This document shows, piece by piece, positions 11,097 through 24,223 of a stretch of DNA of 64,000 nt. Position 1 is the stretch's first letter. Each line of letters starts with the position of its first letter. The translations under genes and the position numbers were made by a program. The notes under the pieces were generated by a model that did not search any database, had not been told where the DNA came from, and saw only the letters and a program-made list of their open reading frames with translations. The DNA is from Clavelina lepadiformis (Eukaryota; Chordata; Ascidiacea; Aplousobranchia; Clavelinidae): the NCBI RefSeq assembly GCF_947623445.1, contig NC_135243.1, positions 24,684,479-24,748,478 of the forward strand, written 5' to 3'.

Positions 11097-12931
11097 ATGC
11101 CTTCTGCTGATCAAGCATCACCCAAACAAACCGAAGATACGGTGGCATCAGTCTCATCTGAAGACCTTTCAATTCTGTCAACTTCGTATCAAACGTCATC
11201 TCCGCCGCCAAGTAACATTACGTAAAATGTCACGTAGAGTTTGTCACTCATGACGTACTTCATAAAACATAAGAAATATTTAAATTTGAGTTTAACACCG
11301 CACTTTTGTCTTAAAAACGTTGTTGACGTCGTTCAGTTGAAATTGAATAAAAATTGCCCAAACAGTTGTTGTTATTAACCTTTATTATTCAATATTTTGT
11401 ATTGAAAAAAAAATAGTAAATTGTAAAGATGAGTAATATTTTGAAGATAATGTTTTGACATGAACAGTTTTGTTTCGGTCATTGCGTCATATAAATATTT
11501 GTATTGAAATAAATTTCAAGAGAAACAACCCTTCATGACGTGATCATCATCAGGAGTTTGAAACCGCACTTGACTGAAGTGATTATGAATGAATGAAAGT
11601 TGTTTTGTTGTCGTGAAATATTTTTAGTGATTTTTCAGGCACCGAAAGACCATGCGGTGCCATTGTTCATCATTTATTGGAATATCCCCTGAAATGCCGG
11701 GATTTCTATTTACAAGAAGGTGACGTAAGCTTAGTTATTTCAAACCTTTGATATAAACGTATGTGTAGGCCTACAGACAAGAAAAGAACTTAACCTACTC
11801 TGTTTACTAATTGTCTGCATAACACGAGCCAAATAAGAAGTGTCTGAACTTTCAAGAAACTATTAAACACATAAACTCTAAACATTTTATTATTTTTGCA
11901 TTGTCAAGTTGGATGGTGGCAGGAAGAAATCAGTCTCAATATTTTTTTTGTGGTGTGCGCCATTGTGTGTCTGTTCATTGCGAAGAACCTATTCAACGAC
12001 ACAACAATTTACATGGGAGATGGACGTGGAGGTATGCAAAGTTTATTGTCAGATGCATAACTCGAGCTTAATCGTCCGAGTGCATTAACAAACACAAGCC
12101 TGACAAGGACGAAAAACACCGTTCTCTTTTACTCCACAGTAGAAGATGGAATAGACGATGTGGAAGTTGGCGTCATAGAACAAAGCGACGCAATGGATGG
12201 TCGGTAGAATGAAATTTCAGCCTTTACAACTTTACCCTCATTTACAATAACATTGTCATATGTGTATGACCTTGTTGTGTATGACACATGTATGACACGA
12301 TATTTTAAAAACATACTTTTTTCAGATTATGAAGAGGACTATATAGTAGCTGGAGTTGAAGACCGACAATCTTTAGCAATTAGAAGTGACGACGAATCAA
12401 TTCAAGGTACCGTTTGTATTTGATTAGGAATTCGCCTTAAATAACAAGAAAATTAGTCAAAGAACAAACACAAGATCACGCTTGCAATAAAACGCGCACG
12501 ATTTCTTAAAAATTTGAAAAAGAATTCTAAAACACCTACAACTTGATAGCAGATAAAAAGCTGTGGCAGAAAAAATTAAATCGAAGCCTTTCGCTCCGTT
12601 CAAACGCGTTACTTCAATAGTTTCGTCATAAGAAAGAAAATGTTGAAAGAAACTTTAAATTTAACAGTCACTAAATTTAACAGTCACTAAATTTAACAGC
12701 CATTAAGTTTAACAGTCACTTTTCACAGTAACGCAATTATCAAAATCTTTCTACTATTTTATTAGACATTCGACGAGAAAACGTAGTGCACGCGTTGGTG
12801 CATAGAGATAACGATCATGATGGAAATGAAGGTATGGTGTGTTTTATTTTAGTATTTCATGTACTTTAGTTTTACGATTATAACTTGCAGTTTTCACAAG
12901 AAACAATGAACTGTTTGTTTCAGCAACATAA
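11097..12931 (+). CDS. Beta-family single-pass membrane protein, gene 1
   Basis: Seven-exon model: 11097-11211, 11639-11719, 11909-12031 (membrane), 12140-12199, 12326-12406, 12766-12831 and a tiny last exon 12924-12931; about 177 residues. All six introns are phase 1 with GT-AG ends. Exon 1 is Ser/Thr/Pro-rich (starts MPSADQASPKQTED); exon 2 has two cysteines; exon 3 has one helix (ISLNIFFVVCAIVCLFIA) followed by K; exons 4-6 are acidic tail cassettes, the last with RRENVVHALVHRD. The predicted topology is N-out, C-in without a classical signal peptide. The most diverged beta gene, with its own sequence in every exon but the same architecture. No family recognised. The last exon (A-T-stop) is the weakest call. 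Confidence 0.65.
12661..12722. repeat. Short tandem repeat (about 17-bp unit)
   Basis: Three to four imperfect copies of TTTAACAGTCACTAAA in an intron of beta gene 1, just upstream of its last acidic tail exon. Confidence 0.7.
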
Positions 12932-13059
12932 GCAGATATATCTCGGCCAAGTTTAAACAAGCATTTTATCAAAACAATTTTTTTGAAATTGACAAGAACG
13001 AAGACAACGCGCCACAGCGGGAGCAGGCAACTCACGACGGTATCAGGAGACTGAAGTTT

Positions 13060-13236
13060 AGTCAAAAATCCGAAACATCATTTCTTACGTCATCAACAAA
13101 TTGCATGTATATGTTTTTGGAAGAATATGGAAGAACCGGAACAGTTGAATTATCGTTTTCTTTTGTTTACAATGGGCAACCATCTATTAAGGAATTCTTA
13201 ACTCTATTATCTGTTCATTTGAAAGTTTTTTTTTGA
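13060..13236 (+). other. Downstream ORF segment recurring in each beta unit
   Basis: After the predicted stop of the beta genes each unit carries a segment that can be read as RRLKFSQKSETSFLTSST and then a Cys- and Glu-containing stretch. Copies lie near 17615, 21775 and 25935, with a decayed trace near 31310. The reading continues from a segment resembling FYQNDFFEIDENEENAPQ upstream. No phase-1 acceptor puts it in frame with the tail exons, so it may be an alternative last exon, an old exon now in the 3' UTR, or chance openness kept by homogenisation. Confidence 0.35.
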
Positions 13237-13332
13237 TTAATTTGTGTCTATTTAGAACGTTGATAATTTAATCATTGAAGGCTTTTGTTTATAATGTGTT
13301 AATTTTTCTGCACCATCTGATTTTTCACCATT

Positions 13333-13412
13333 GATGGGATGGCATGGGATGGGATGGGATGGGACAGGCATGAATTGCTATGGGATGGGATGGGATGGGA
13401 CAGAAAAAATGT
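13333..13412. repeat. GGGAT-type minisatellite
   Basis: Imperfect pentamer repeat GGGAT in two blocks separated by a short stretch that contains GACAGGCATGAATTG. Present only in the first beta unit. Confidence 0.9.
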
Positions 13413-13499
13413 CCCATGGACAAGCCTGGAAATATCACAAAAAACTACAAAACAAAAGCAAATAAAATTGTACGTCTGTCGGTAGCGAAAAAGGTAGCG

Positions 13500-13610
13500 A
13501 AGTTGTCTGGGGCTCGAGTGATGAGAAATCATCGCCGGGTTGAACTCGCGCAAAGACTTTGCTCAGTATCAGGATGAAGATCGTGGTAGCGAAGAGTTGT
13601 TAATATCGGA
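13500..13610. repeat. SINE-like core repeat carried in beta units
   Basis: A block resembling GGGGCTCGAGTGATGAG, then ATCATCGCCGGGTTGA and CGCAAAGACTTTGCTCAGT, recurs at about 18290, 22450 and 26610 inside the units and independently near 45848. The dispersed copy shows it is an interspersed element that was later amplified with the array. A tRNA-derived SINE head is possible but box A is not clear in these copies. Confidence 0.5.
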
Positions 13611-13989
13611 TAATTTGTTTTAGGCACACTTTGAAGTACGTTTAAGTTTTCACAATGCAGCAGGTGTGTCAACTGATGGCATCAATGAACATCATATAAA
13701 CATAGGCTTTCACCAAATCAATGATGTTTGGGATGAAACAAATATCTTACGATAATAAAGCGTTTAATGTGTTGGGTAGAATTATTTCAAATGAATGAAA
13801 ATTAGACATAAATAAATGAAGAAATTTAAATACGTTTTGGAACCAAGTTTGCTTCTGGGCCGTTACCGGTCAATGTACGGTCAAACTTAATAAAATCAAC
13901 ATTATGCTGTAACTTGTGACATCAGGAAAACCAATTGTTTAAGCAAAGAAATCATTGACGGGTGACCCCATGGGGATCATTAGAAATCG

Positions 13990-15043
13990 CATTGCAGTGT
14001 GAGTGAGACTTTTCTTATATGAATTGTATCTTTTATTGCAAACTCAACAAGCGTTTAAAGCACCATTAATTACCTCATAGTGGGATATTGCACACATCAT
14101 TAATTTTTCAAACTGTACAGCGACAGCGAAATATAGATTTAAAGCGGTCGCAGAACAATCGTCTTTCTCGCACATCAAAGCATTCATCTTGGCGACAATC
14201 CAATCCATTGTACATCCACACGCAAACGTTCCACTTGTAAACGCAAAAGCCAACGCACATCTTCAATTGAATGTACAAGATCTTTCACAAATAATTATTT
14301 GAGAAGCCTTGACGAAGTTCTTCACTAAACCCAGTTTTATGTGCAACGGTGGGAAAAAAATCTTACTTGATTCAACAAGTGGTGGATGTAGAACGTTTTT
14401 CTCACCTGGAGTCGATGATTGACGGGGAGGTCAGTCTTTCTTGATTTAGTGGGAATCTTCCGCTCGACTATCCCATTCACAAAGAAAACAGCAGTACTTA
14501 GTATAACCTAGCTGCACACCCATAACAAGAGCTACTACCTTTAAGTCACCACACAGCTGCCATTGATGTTGGTCATACTTTATGCATCTTAGAAGTTGCT
14601 TTATGTCGTCATATGTCTCCTTCATACGAACTGCGTAACCCACTGGGATTGATGGCATGCTGTTTCCATTATGCAGTAAAACGGCCAAGACAATAATATG
14701 AATAGACACGTCATCTACCTTCCAACAAATATATTAAGTGCCCAACTCTATCTGACCGATGCAAGCTACAACAGATAAACGCACGCTGTTTTCCGCGTCA
14801 GCAAGTAAAGCACATTTTGGCATGGTGCCATATCTCAAAAACTAGAACTAATCAATAAATTTAAAGTTGATATTCGTGATCAGCCAAATTAGCCAAGATT
14901 GACTGCATTCGTTTAAGAAGCAATGTTGACCAGTGTAATCTGCGTTTTGTTTTTATTTCTTCGAGCATAAATTCCACGCGAATGCTCATCGCGCGTTGAT
15001 TACTTCTGTATTTTCTTAATTTAAGTCGGTTGGAAGATAACAC
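13990..15043 (-). pseudogene. Antisense element-like ORF family, copy A
   Basis: Minus-strand pieces match one protein type: VEFMLEEIKTKRRLHW, then LLHNGNSMPSIPVGYAV, CGDLKVVALVMG, GYTKYCCFLCEWDSRA and LHIKLGLVKNFVKA-like segments. Conserved uncharacterised ORFs of this kind are, as far as I recall, repeated in many invertebrate genomes (recollection, not searched). It is broken and recurs in every beta unit in the same orientation, always opposite to the beta gene. Probably a mobile-element-derived sequence of unknown class trapped in the ancestral unit. Confidence 0.6.
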
Positions 15044-15316
15044 GGTGTTGTCTTAACCAGTGTTTTTGAACGTTTACAGTTTTGTAATTAAATAATTTCT
15101 AACAGCCATTTGTCTTACAAACCGAAGATAGGCAACTATTAGCTGATGTTTAGAGCTGACCTCTGAAGGTTTATCTGACGACACTACAATATTAACTATT
15201 ACTATTAACGATTAAACATTTTATAGCTTATAGCTAACATTCTATTATGTTGTGGTATGGAGGATTTGAACTTGTCTAATTACAAAGGTGAAATGTTGTA
15301 GAATATAACTGCCAGC

Positions 15317-16460
15317 ATGCATTCCGCTGATCAATCATCACCCAAAGAACCCGAAGAAGCGTCTGCATCAAGATCACTTGAAAGGCCGACATTCATATCA
15401 ACCATTACCACTGAAACGTTTTATCCACTGCCAGGTATGATGACGTGTTTCATAACACGAAGAAATTAACATGATATTATCCAATAATTATTTTGCCTTT
15501 GAAATGGTTGTTTGATTGCAAAAGCATGACACATCATTTTCCGTAAACAATCACTGTAATATGCAGATGTTTTTATACTAAATGCTATGAAATAAAATAT
15601 TAGGTCAGGTAAATATGTAATAGTTTAATGATGGTTCGGTACGATCAGTTTCGAACCTTTCCAGGACGATTTTTTGCATCAGATTTGTTTTTGTATCAGA
15701 TAGAGACGTTTCTTTTGGCAAATTAAATTTTACGATTAAAGAAAGACAATTCGTCATTAAGGGGTTATTTTCGTTATAGGTTTGAAAACTTGTATCATTA
15801 AATCTTTTTGTTGCTTTCAAAAACTTTTGCTGATCTTCAGATGGAGAAACTTGTCAGAGCTTCATCGGTGGTTCACCGGGGAACCCCACTCCGTGCTCGT
15901 TCTTTGAGTCATTTAAAGGTGACATTAACTCAATTATTTCAAACTTTGTCGCTTGTGTATATAGACACATAACAGAGGAATTGCAGAAGAATCTAGTTCT
16001 TTAAATGACTGAAGAAAATGAAACAAATTGGGCAGGTTTTTGACTTCATTAGTTTTAAAATTCACAAAGTATTCCAAGTTTTGTTGTTTTGCTTTTAAGA
16101 TGTCGAATGGCACGACAGTGTTGATTTTAAAATACTTCTTGTTGTTGGAGCGTTGATCGGACTAGGATTTCTAGCATATTTAATTCACATCATCAGAACT
16201 GCTATTAAAGGTTGTGATCAAGATGAACATGCACGTATGTAACGTTAGTTATGTTACCAGCATATATACTTGCACTGAAATATCCGATTGCGCGTGTACG
16301 ACGGGGTGTACCAAGAAAGGATTAGAATATATTTCGTTTTATAGAACATCGAAAACACGACGAGGAAATGAGGGTGGAAGAACAAATCCGTTCACTAGAA
16401 GGTTGGAAAAAGTCAGTTCAAGTCTTAAACTATCAACCGCATTTACAATTATCGCGTTAG
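15317..16460 (+). CDS. Beta-family single-pass membrane protein, gene 2
   Basis: Exons 15317-15434, 15841-15918, 16100-16234 and 16345-16460, all phase 1; about 148 residues. Exon 1 (starts MHSADQSSPKEPEEAS) is polar; exon 2 (DGETCQSFIGGSPG...) has two cysteines flanking a Gly/Pro stretch; exon 3 begins with an acidic/WH patch and has one helix (ILLVVGALIGLGFLAYLIHI) then basic residues and CDQDEHA; exon 4 is a charged tail (MRVEEQIRSLEGWKKS). A further tail-type segment after a TTTTCAG acceptor at 16511 reads VGESHVIAEVEDQQS, and another at 16726-16785 reads SRREIVVHALVHRD; both are phase 1 and could replace exon 4 by alternative splicing. The tail is longer here than in genes 3 and 4. Function unknown. 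Confidence 0.65.
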
Positions 16461-16725
16461 GATCGGATAACTTTACTTTTAAGCACCCTTTTCTACAAAA
16501 CGATACTTTTCAGCTGTTGGTGAAAGCCATGTAATAGCTGAGGTTGAAGACCAACAATCTACTAATCTGTATATCTATCTATCTATAATCTTAAACTTCA
16601 CGTTTGAAATTATAATCTCCAATTTGTTTACATCACAAAGTAAATCTGAAGGATCTGCTTTTATAAACAAAGAAAGCAAAAGTTAGATTTAAACAATATT
16701 GGAAATTACTTTGTCATCATTTTAG

Positions 16726-16785
16726 AAAGTCGACGAGAAATCGTAGTGCACGCGTTGGTGCATAGAGATCATGATGAAAATGAAG
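16726..16785 (+). other. Phase-1 tail cassette of unit A (RREIVVHALVHRD type)
   Basis: Follows TTTTAG and ends before GTACGG; 60 nt, so skipping or inclusion keeps frame. Homologous cassettes lie at 12766-12831, 21491-21556, 25650-25715, 30167-30247 and 31114-31194. In genes 2 to 4 it lies beyond the tail exon with a stop, so it is used only if that exon is skipped. Confidence 0.55.
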
Positions 16786-16887
16786 GTACGGAGCTTTATG
16801 TAAGATTTCATGTACTTTAGTTTTACGATCATAACTTGCAGTTTTCACAAGAAACAATGAACTGTTTGTTTTAGCAACATAAGCATA

Positions 16888-17501
16888 CAGTCGACTCCGC
16901 TTAATTCGGACACTTTGGTTCCGCTCACTTTTGGCCGAATTAAGCGGAGAAACGGCTTTGTCCGAATTAAGCGGGAAGTCAATTGTTCGTTTCATGGTCA
17001 TGCGTAAAGGCAAAAAATGCATTTAAAATACTGTACTGTTGCGTAATAAACGAATTGCAGCTGTGCTATACTGCAGTAACTGGCACTGATCGCATAAAAC
17101 GTCTTCGTTTACTTTAGTGAGCAATTTCACTTTTTGTGCTAAACTTTTCTGTACAATTTTGTCCTACAAGATGGACGCAATTGTACCAAAGTAAAAGCGA
17201 CTATGAAGCTGGCAAGGCCTTATATGAGTTCATTGTCGATTGTTACTGCATCGATCGTCATTGTTTCACCATAATCACTCATAATGCAATTGCATCTTGT
17301 CTTAAAACGAACGAAGTACTGTTTATTGTGTCATAACCTAACGATGGAATTGCGAACCTGTGTCCGAATTAAGCGGAGAATTGTCCGAATTAACAGGATT
17401 TTTTTACGTTCAATTTTTACTTTTGTTCCGTTCCCGAGCATTTTAGCCGAATAAAGCGGTTGTCCGGGTTATCCGGTGTCCGAATTAAGCGGATTCGACT
17501 G
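16888..17501. mobile_element. 614-bp MITE, Tc1/mariner-pogo type
   Basis: Ends CAGTCGACTCCGCTTAATTC and its near-complement (GAATTAAGCGGATTCGACTG), flanked by TA on both sides. Further GTCCGAATTAAGCGG blocks lie inside both ends. Comparison with the empty site in sister units (CATAAGCAGATATATC) shows a clean TA-duplicating insertion. The interior has no recognisable transposase; one short open frame (17136-17336) has no clear homology. The TIR and TA target suggest a non-autonomous pogo/Tigger-like element. The sister units lack it, so it inserted after unit A separated from the ancestor of B and C, or was lost by conversion. Confidence 0.85.
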
Positions 17502-18789
17502 TATATATCTAGGCCGAGTTTAAACAAGCATTTTATCAAAACGATTTTTTTGAAATTGATGAGAACGAAGAAAACGCGCCACAGCGGGTGCAAGCGGCTC
17601 ACCAAGGTATCAGGAGACTGAAGTTTAGTCAAAAATCTGAAACTTCATTCCTTACGTCATCAACAGATTGCATATTTGTGCTTTTGGAAGAATGTGGAAA
17701 AGCAGACAAGTTAAATTATCGTTTTCTTTTGTTTACAATGGGCAACCAACTATTAAGGGATTCTTAACTCTAATATCTGTTCATTTGAAAGTTTTTTTTT
17801 TGATTAATTTGTGTCTATTTAGAACGTTGCTAATCATTGAAAGCTTTTGTTTATAATGTGTTAATTTTTCTGCACCATCTTTGTTTTCGTAGTTACCACT
17901 TGCATATAATCATTTTGCACAACTTTATCATGAAGATTTGCGGAATTAATCTACTTCTTTGCTTCCGTATTTTAAAAATATACCATCCATGAATGCGAAG
18001 TGGAATAATTAATATTTTCCAGTTGTATCATTTCGAGGGTTTTATTTCAACTAATTCAAAGTCCAACCACCAATGTCTGGTTAACTTCAAGGTGTCGTAA
18101 AAGTAATTTCCAGTTCGTGAATATGTGAGTGAGGTTGGATTCTTTGTGGAGAAATCTTTGTAAAACCATTGACCAAGTTACCATTCTAGCTTTAGATGGA
18201 TCTTGTGAACAGTTTCAATTTCGGGAAATATCACAAAAAACTACAAAACAAAAGCAAATAAAATTGTACGTCTGTCGGTAGCGAAAAAGGTAGCGAAGTT
18301 GTCTGGGGCTCGAGTGATGAGAAATCATCGCCGGGTTGATCTCGCGCAAAGACTTTGCTCAGTATCAGGATGAAGATCGTGGTAGCGAAGAGTTGTTAAT
18401 ATCGGATAATTTGTTTTAGGCACACTTTGAAGTACGTTTAAGTTTTCACAATGCAGCTGGTGTGTCAACTGATGGCATCAATGAACATCATATAAACATA
18501 GGCTTTCACTAAATCAATGATGTTTGGGATGAAACAAATATCTTACGATAATAAAGCGTTTAATGTGTTGGGTAGAATTATTTCAAATGAATGAAAATTA
18601 GACATAAATAAATGAAGAAATTTAAATACGTTTTGGAACCAAGTTTGCTTCTGGGCCGTTACCGGTCAATGTACGGTCAAACTTGATAAAATCAACATTA
18701 TATGCTGTAACTTGTGACATCAGGAAAACCAATTGTTTAAGTAAAGAAATCATTGACGGGTGACCCCATGGGGATCATTAGAAATCGCA

Positions 18790-19791
18790 TTGCAGTGTGA
18801 GTGAGATTTTGTTATATGAATTGTATCTTTTATTGCAAACTCAACAAGCGTTTAAAGCACCATTAATTACCTCATAGTGGGATATTGCACACATCATTAA
18901 TTTTTCAAACTGTACATCGACAGCGAAATATAGATTTAAAGCGGTCGCAGAACAATCGTCTTTCTCGCACATCAAAGCATTCATCTTGGTGACAATCCAA
19001 TCCAATGTATTCAATTGAATGTACAAGATCTTTCATAAATAATTATTTGAGAAGCCTTGACGAAGTTCTTCACTAAACCCAGTTTTATGTGCAACGGTGG
19101 GGAAAAAATCTTACTTGATTCAACAAGTGGTGAATGTAGAACGTTTTTCTCACCTGGAGTCGATGATTGACGGGGAGGCCAGTCTTTCTTGATGTAGTGG
19201 GAATCTTCCGCTCGACTATCCCATTCACAAAAAAAACAGCAGTACTTAGTATAACCTAGCTGCACACCCATAACAAGAGCTACTACCTTTAAGTCACCAC
19301 ACAGCTGCCATTGATGTTGGTCATACTTTATGCATCTTAGAAGTTGCTTTATGTCGTCATATGTCTCCTTCATACGAACTGCGTAACCCACTGGGATTGA
19401 TGGCATGGTGTTTCCATTATGCAGTAAAACGGCCAAGACAATAATATGAATAGACACGTCATCTACCTTCCAACAAATATATTAAGTGCCCAACTCTATC
19501 TGACCGATGCAAGCTACAACAGATAAACGCACGCTGTTTTCCGCGTCAGCAAGTAAAGCACATTTTGGCATGGTGCCATATCTCAAAAACTAGAACTAAT
19601 CAATAAATTTAAAGTTGATATTCGTGATCAGCCAAATTAGCCAAGATTGACTGCATTCGTTTAAGAAGCAATGTTGACCAGTGTAATCTGCGTTTTGTTT
19701 TTATTTCTTCGAGCATAAATTCCACGCGAATGCTCATCGCGCGTTGATTATTTCTGTATTTTCTTAATTTAAGTCGGTTAGAAGATAACAC
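18790..19791 (-). pseudogene. Antisense element-like ORF family, copy B
   Basis: Same segments as copy A. The longest open piece (19011-19457, 148 residues) contains LLHNGNTMPSIPVGYAV, CGDLKVVALVMG, CEWDSRAEDSHYIKKDWP and HIKLGLVKNFVKAS. It is broken. It lies antisense and upstream of beta gene 3, between that gene and the previous one. Confidence 0.6.
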
Positions 19792-20064
19792 GGTGTTGTC
19801 TTAACCAGTGTTTTTGAACGTTTACAGTTTTGTAATTAAATAATTTCTAACAGCCATTTGTCTTACAAACCGAAGATAGGCAACTATTAGCTGATGTTTA
19901 GAGCTGACCTCTGAAGGTTTATCTGACGACACTACAATATCAACTATTACTATTAACGATTAAAGATATAATAGCTCATAGCTAACATTCTATTATGTCG
20001 TGGTATGGAGGATTTGAACTTGTCTAATTACAAAGGTGAAATGTTGTAGAATATAACTGCCAGC

Positions 20065-21194
20065 ATGCATTCCGCTGATCAATCATCACCCAAAGAACCC
20101 GAAGAAGCGTCTGCATCAAGATCACTTGAAAGGCCGACATTCATATCAACCATTACCACTGAAACGTTTTATCCACTGCCAGGTATGATGACGTGTTTCA
20201 TAACACAAAGAAATTACTATGATATTATCCAATAATTATTTTGCCTTTGAAATGGTTGTTTGATTGCAAAAGCATGACACATCATTTTCCGTAAACAATC
20301 AATGTAATATGCAAATGTTTTTATACTAAATGCTATGAAATAAAATATTAGGTCAAGTAAATATGTAATAGTTTAATGATGGTTCGGTACGATCAGTTTC
20401 GAACCTTTCCAGGACGATTTTTTGCATCAGATTTGTTTTTGTATCAGATAGAGACGTTTCTTTTGGCAAATTAAATTTTACGATTAAAGAAAGACAATTC
20501 GTCATTAAGCGGTCATCGCCAATTTAGGTTTGATAACTTGTATCGTTAAATATTTTTGTTGCTTTCAAAAACTGTTGGTGATCTTCAGATGGAGAATCTT
20601 GTCAGAGCGTCATCGGTGGTTCACCGGGGAACCCCATTCCGTGCTTGTACTTTGATTCATTTAAAGGTGACATTAACTCAAATATTTCAAACTTTGATAT
20701 AGACACATGTGTATACAGACACATGACAAAGTAACTGTAGAAGAATCTAGTTCTTTAAACGACTGAACAAAATGGAATATATTGGGCAGGTTTTTGACTT
20801 CATCAGTTTTACAATTCACAAAGTATCCCGATTTGTGTTGTTTTGCTTTCAAGATGACGATGACGAATGGCACAAAAATACTAATTTTGGAATTCATCTT
20901 TTTATTGGAATGTTGATCGGACTAGGATGTCTGGGATGTTTAATTTATTTGATCAAATGTGCCATTAAAAGTTGTGATCAAGATGAACATGCACGTATGT
21001 AACGTTAGTTATGTAACCAGCATCTGTACTTGCACTGAAATACCCGATTGCGTTAACTTGTACGACGAGGGATACCAAGAAATGATTAAAATATTTTTCG
21101 TTTTCTAGAAGATCATCGAGAACACGACTTGGAAATGAGGGTGGAAGAACAAAGCCGTTCACCGGAAGGTTGGAAAAAACAGTTCAAGTCTTAA
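20065..21194 (+). CDS. Beta-family single-pass membrane protein, gene 3
   Basis: Exons 20065-20182, 20589-20666, 20854-20994 and 21109-21194; all introns phase 1 with GT-AG ends; about 140 residues. Exon 1 polar (MHSADQSSPKEPEEAS), exon 2 with a two-cysteine loop (DGESCQSVIGGSPG...PC), exon 3 with an acidic juxtamembrane patch (DDDDEW), one helix (GIHLFIGMLIGLGCLGCLIY) and a basic/Cys stop-transfer segment, exon 4 a charged tail (HREHDLEMRVEEQSRSPEGW, then KKQFKS-stop). No signal peptide; the positive residues after the helix predict C-in. Additional phase-1 cassettes follow at 21279 (VGESHVIAEVEDQQS type) and 21491-21556. Family unknown. Confidence 0.7.
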
Positions 21195-22949
21195 CTATCA
21201 ACCGCATTTACAATTATCGCGTTAGGATTGGATAACTTTACTTTTAAGCACCCGTTTCTACAAAACGATACTTTTCAGCTGTTGGTGAAAGCCATGTAAT
21301 AGCTGAGGTTGAAGACCAACAATCTACTAATCTGTATATCTATCTATCTATAATCTTAAACTTCACGTTTGAAATTATAACCTCCGATTTGTTTACATCA
21401 AAAAGTACATCTAAAGGATCTGATTTTATAAACAAATAAAGCAAAAGTTAGATTTAAACAATATTGGAAATTACTTTGTTATCATTTTAGAAAGTCGACG
21501 AGAAAACGTAGTGCACGCGTTGGTGCATAGAGATTACGATCGTGATGTAAATGAAGGTATGGTGTGTTTTATTTTAGTATTTCATGTACTTTAGTTTTAC
21601 GATTATAACTTGCAGTTTTCACAAGAAACAATAAACTGTTTGTTTTAGCAACATAAGCAGATATATCCAGGCCGAGTTTAAACAAGCATTTTATCAAAAC
21701 GATTTTTTTTGAAATTGATGAGAACGAAGAAAACGCGCCACAGCGGGTGCAAGCGGCTCACCAAGGTATCAGGAGACTGAAGTTTAGTCAAAAATCTGAA
21801 ACTTCATTCCTTACGTCATCAACAGATTGCATATTTGTGCTTTTGGAAGAATGTGGAAAAGCAGACAAGTTAAATTATCGTTTTCTTTTGTTTACAATGG
21901 GCAACCAACTATTAAGGGATTCTTAACTCTAATATCTGTTCATTTGAAAGTTTTTTTTTTGATTAATTTGTGTCTATTTAGAACGTTGCTAATCATTGAA
22001 AGCTTTTGTTTATAATGTGTTAATTTTTCTGCACCATCTTTGTTTTCGTAGTTACCACTTGCATATAATCATTTTGCACAACTTTATCATGAAGATTTGC
22101 GGAATTAATCTACTTCTTTGCTTCCGTATTTTAAAAATATACCATCCATGAATGCGAAGTGGAATAATTAATATTTTCCAGTTGTATCATTTCGAGGGTT
22201 TTATTTCAACTAATTCAAAGTCCAACCACCAATGTCTGGTTAACTTCAAGGTGTCGTAAAAGTAATTTCCAGTTCGTGAATATGTGAGTGAGGTTGGATT
22301 CTTTGTGGAGAAATCTTTGTAAAACCATTGACCAAGTTACCATTCTAGCTTTAGATGGATCTTGTGAACAGTTTCAATTTCGGGAAATATCACAAAAAAC
22401 TACAAAACAAAAGCAAATAAAATTGTACGTCTGTCGGTAGCGAAAAAGGTAGCGAAGTTGTCTGGGGCTCGAGTGATGAGAAATCATCGCCGGGTTGATC
22501 TCGCGCAAAGACTTTGCTCAGTATCAGGATGAAGATCGTGGTAGCGAAGAGTTGTTAATATCGGATAATTTGTTTTAGGCACACTTTGAAGTACGTTTAA
22601 GTTTTCACAATGCAGCTGGTGTGTCAACTGATGGCATCAATGAACATCATATAAACATAGGCTTTCACTAAATCAATGATGTTTGGGATGAAACAAATAT
22701 CTTACGATAATAAAGCGTTTAATGTGTTGGGTAGAATTATTTCAAATGAATGAAAATTAGACATAAATAAATGAAGAAATTTAAATACGTTTTGGAACCA
22801 AGTTTGCTTCTGGGCCGTTACCGGTCAATGTACGGTCAAACTTGATAAAATCAACATTATATGCTGTAACTTGTGACATCAGGAAAACCAATTGTTTAAG
22901 TAAAGAAATCATTGACGGGTGACCCCATGGGGATCATTAGAAATCGCAT

Positions 22950-23950
22950 TGCAGTGTGAGTGAGATTTTGTTATATGAATTGTATCTTTTATTGCAAACT
23001 CAACAAGCGTTTAAAGCACCATTAATTACCTCATAGTGGGATATTGCACACATCATTAATTTTTCAAACTGTACATCGACAGCGAAATATAGATTTAAAG
23101 CGGTCGCAGAACAATCGTCTTTCTCGCACATCAAAGCATTCATCTTGGTGACAATCCAATCCAATGTATTCAATTGAATGTACAAGATCTTTCATAAATA
23201 ATTATTTGAGAAGCCTTGACGAAGTTCTTCACTAAACCCAGTTTTATGTGCAACGGTGGGGAAAAAATCTTACTTGATTCAACAAGTGGTGAATGTAGAA
23301 CGTTTTTCTCACCTGGAGTCGATGATTGACGGGGAGGCCAGTCTTTCTTGATGTAGTGGGAATCTTCCGCTCGACTATCCCATTCACAAAAAAAACAGCA
23401 GTACTTAGTATAACCTAGCTGCACACCCATAACAAGAGCTACTACCTTTAAGTCACCACACAGCTGCCATTGATGTTGGTCATACTTTATGCATCTTAGA
23501 AGTTGCTTTATGTCGTCATATGTCTCCTTCATACGAACTGCGTAACCCACTGGGATTGATGGCATGGTGTTTCCATTATGCAGTAAAACGGCCAAGACAA
23601 TAATATGAATAGACACGTCATCTACCTTCCAACAAATATATTAAGTGCCCAACTCTATCTGACCGATGCAAGCTACAACAGATAAACGCACGCTGTTTTC
23701 CGCGTCAGCAAGTAAAGCACATTTTGGCATGGTGCCATATCTCAAAAACTAGAACTAATCAATAAATTTAAAGTTGATATTCGTGATCAGCCAAATTAGC
23801 CAAGATTGACTGCATTCGTTTAAGAAGCAATGTTGACCAGTGTAATCTGCGTTTTGTTTTTATTTCTTCGAGCATAAATTCCACGCGAATGCTCATCGCG
23901 CGTTGATTATTTCTGTATTTTCTTAATTTAAGTCGGTTAGAAGATAACAC
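22950..23950 (-). pseudogene. Antisense element-like ORF family, copy C
   Basis: Copy of the antisense block of unit B at the 4159-bp offset, with the same open piece (23170-23616). Broken, and evidently carried along by duplication of the unit rather than by a new insertion. Confidence 0.6.
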
Positions 23951-24223
23951 GGTGTTGTCTTAACCAGTGTTTTTGAACGTTTACAGTTTTGTAATTAAAT
24001 AATTTCTAACAGCCATTTGTCTTACAAACCGAAGATAGGCAACTATTAGCTGATGTTTAGAGCTGACCTCTGAAGGTTTATCTGACGACACTACAATATC
24101 AACTATTACTATTAACGATTAAAGATATAATAGCTCATAGCTAACATTCTATTATGTCGTGGTATGGAGGATTTGAACTTGTCTAATTACAAAGGTGAAA
24201 TGTTGTAGAATATAACTGCCAGC

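Noticed and set aside
14446-14709. Host gene status for the SIPVGYAV / KYCCFLCEWDSRA open frames
   Set aside because: Repeated in every unit, broken in each and always antisense to the beta gene, so treated as an element-derived family.
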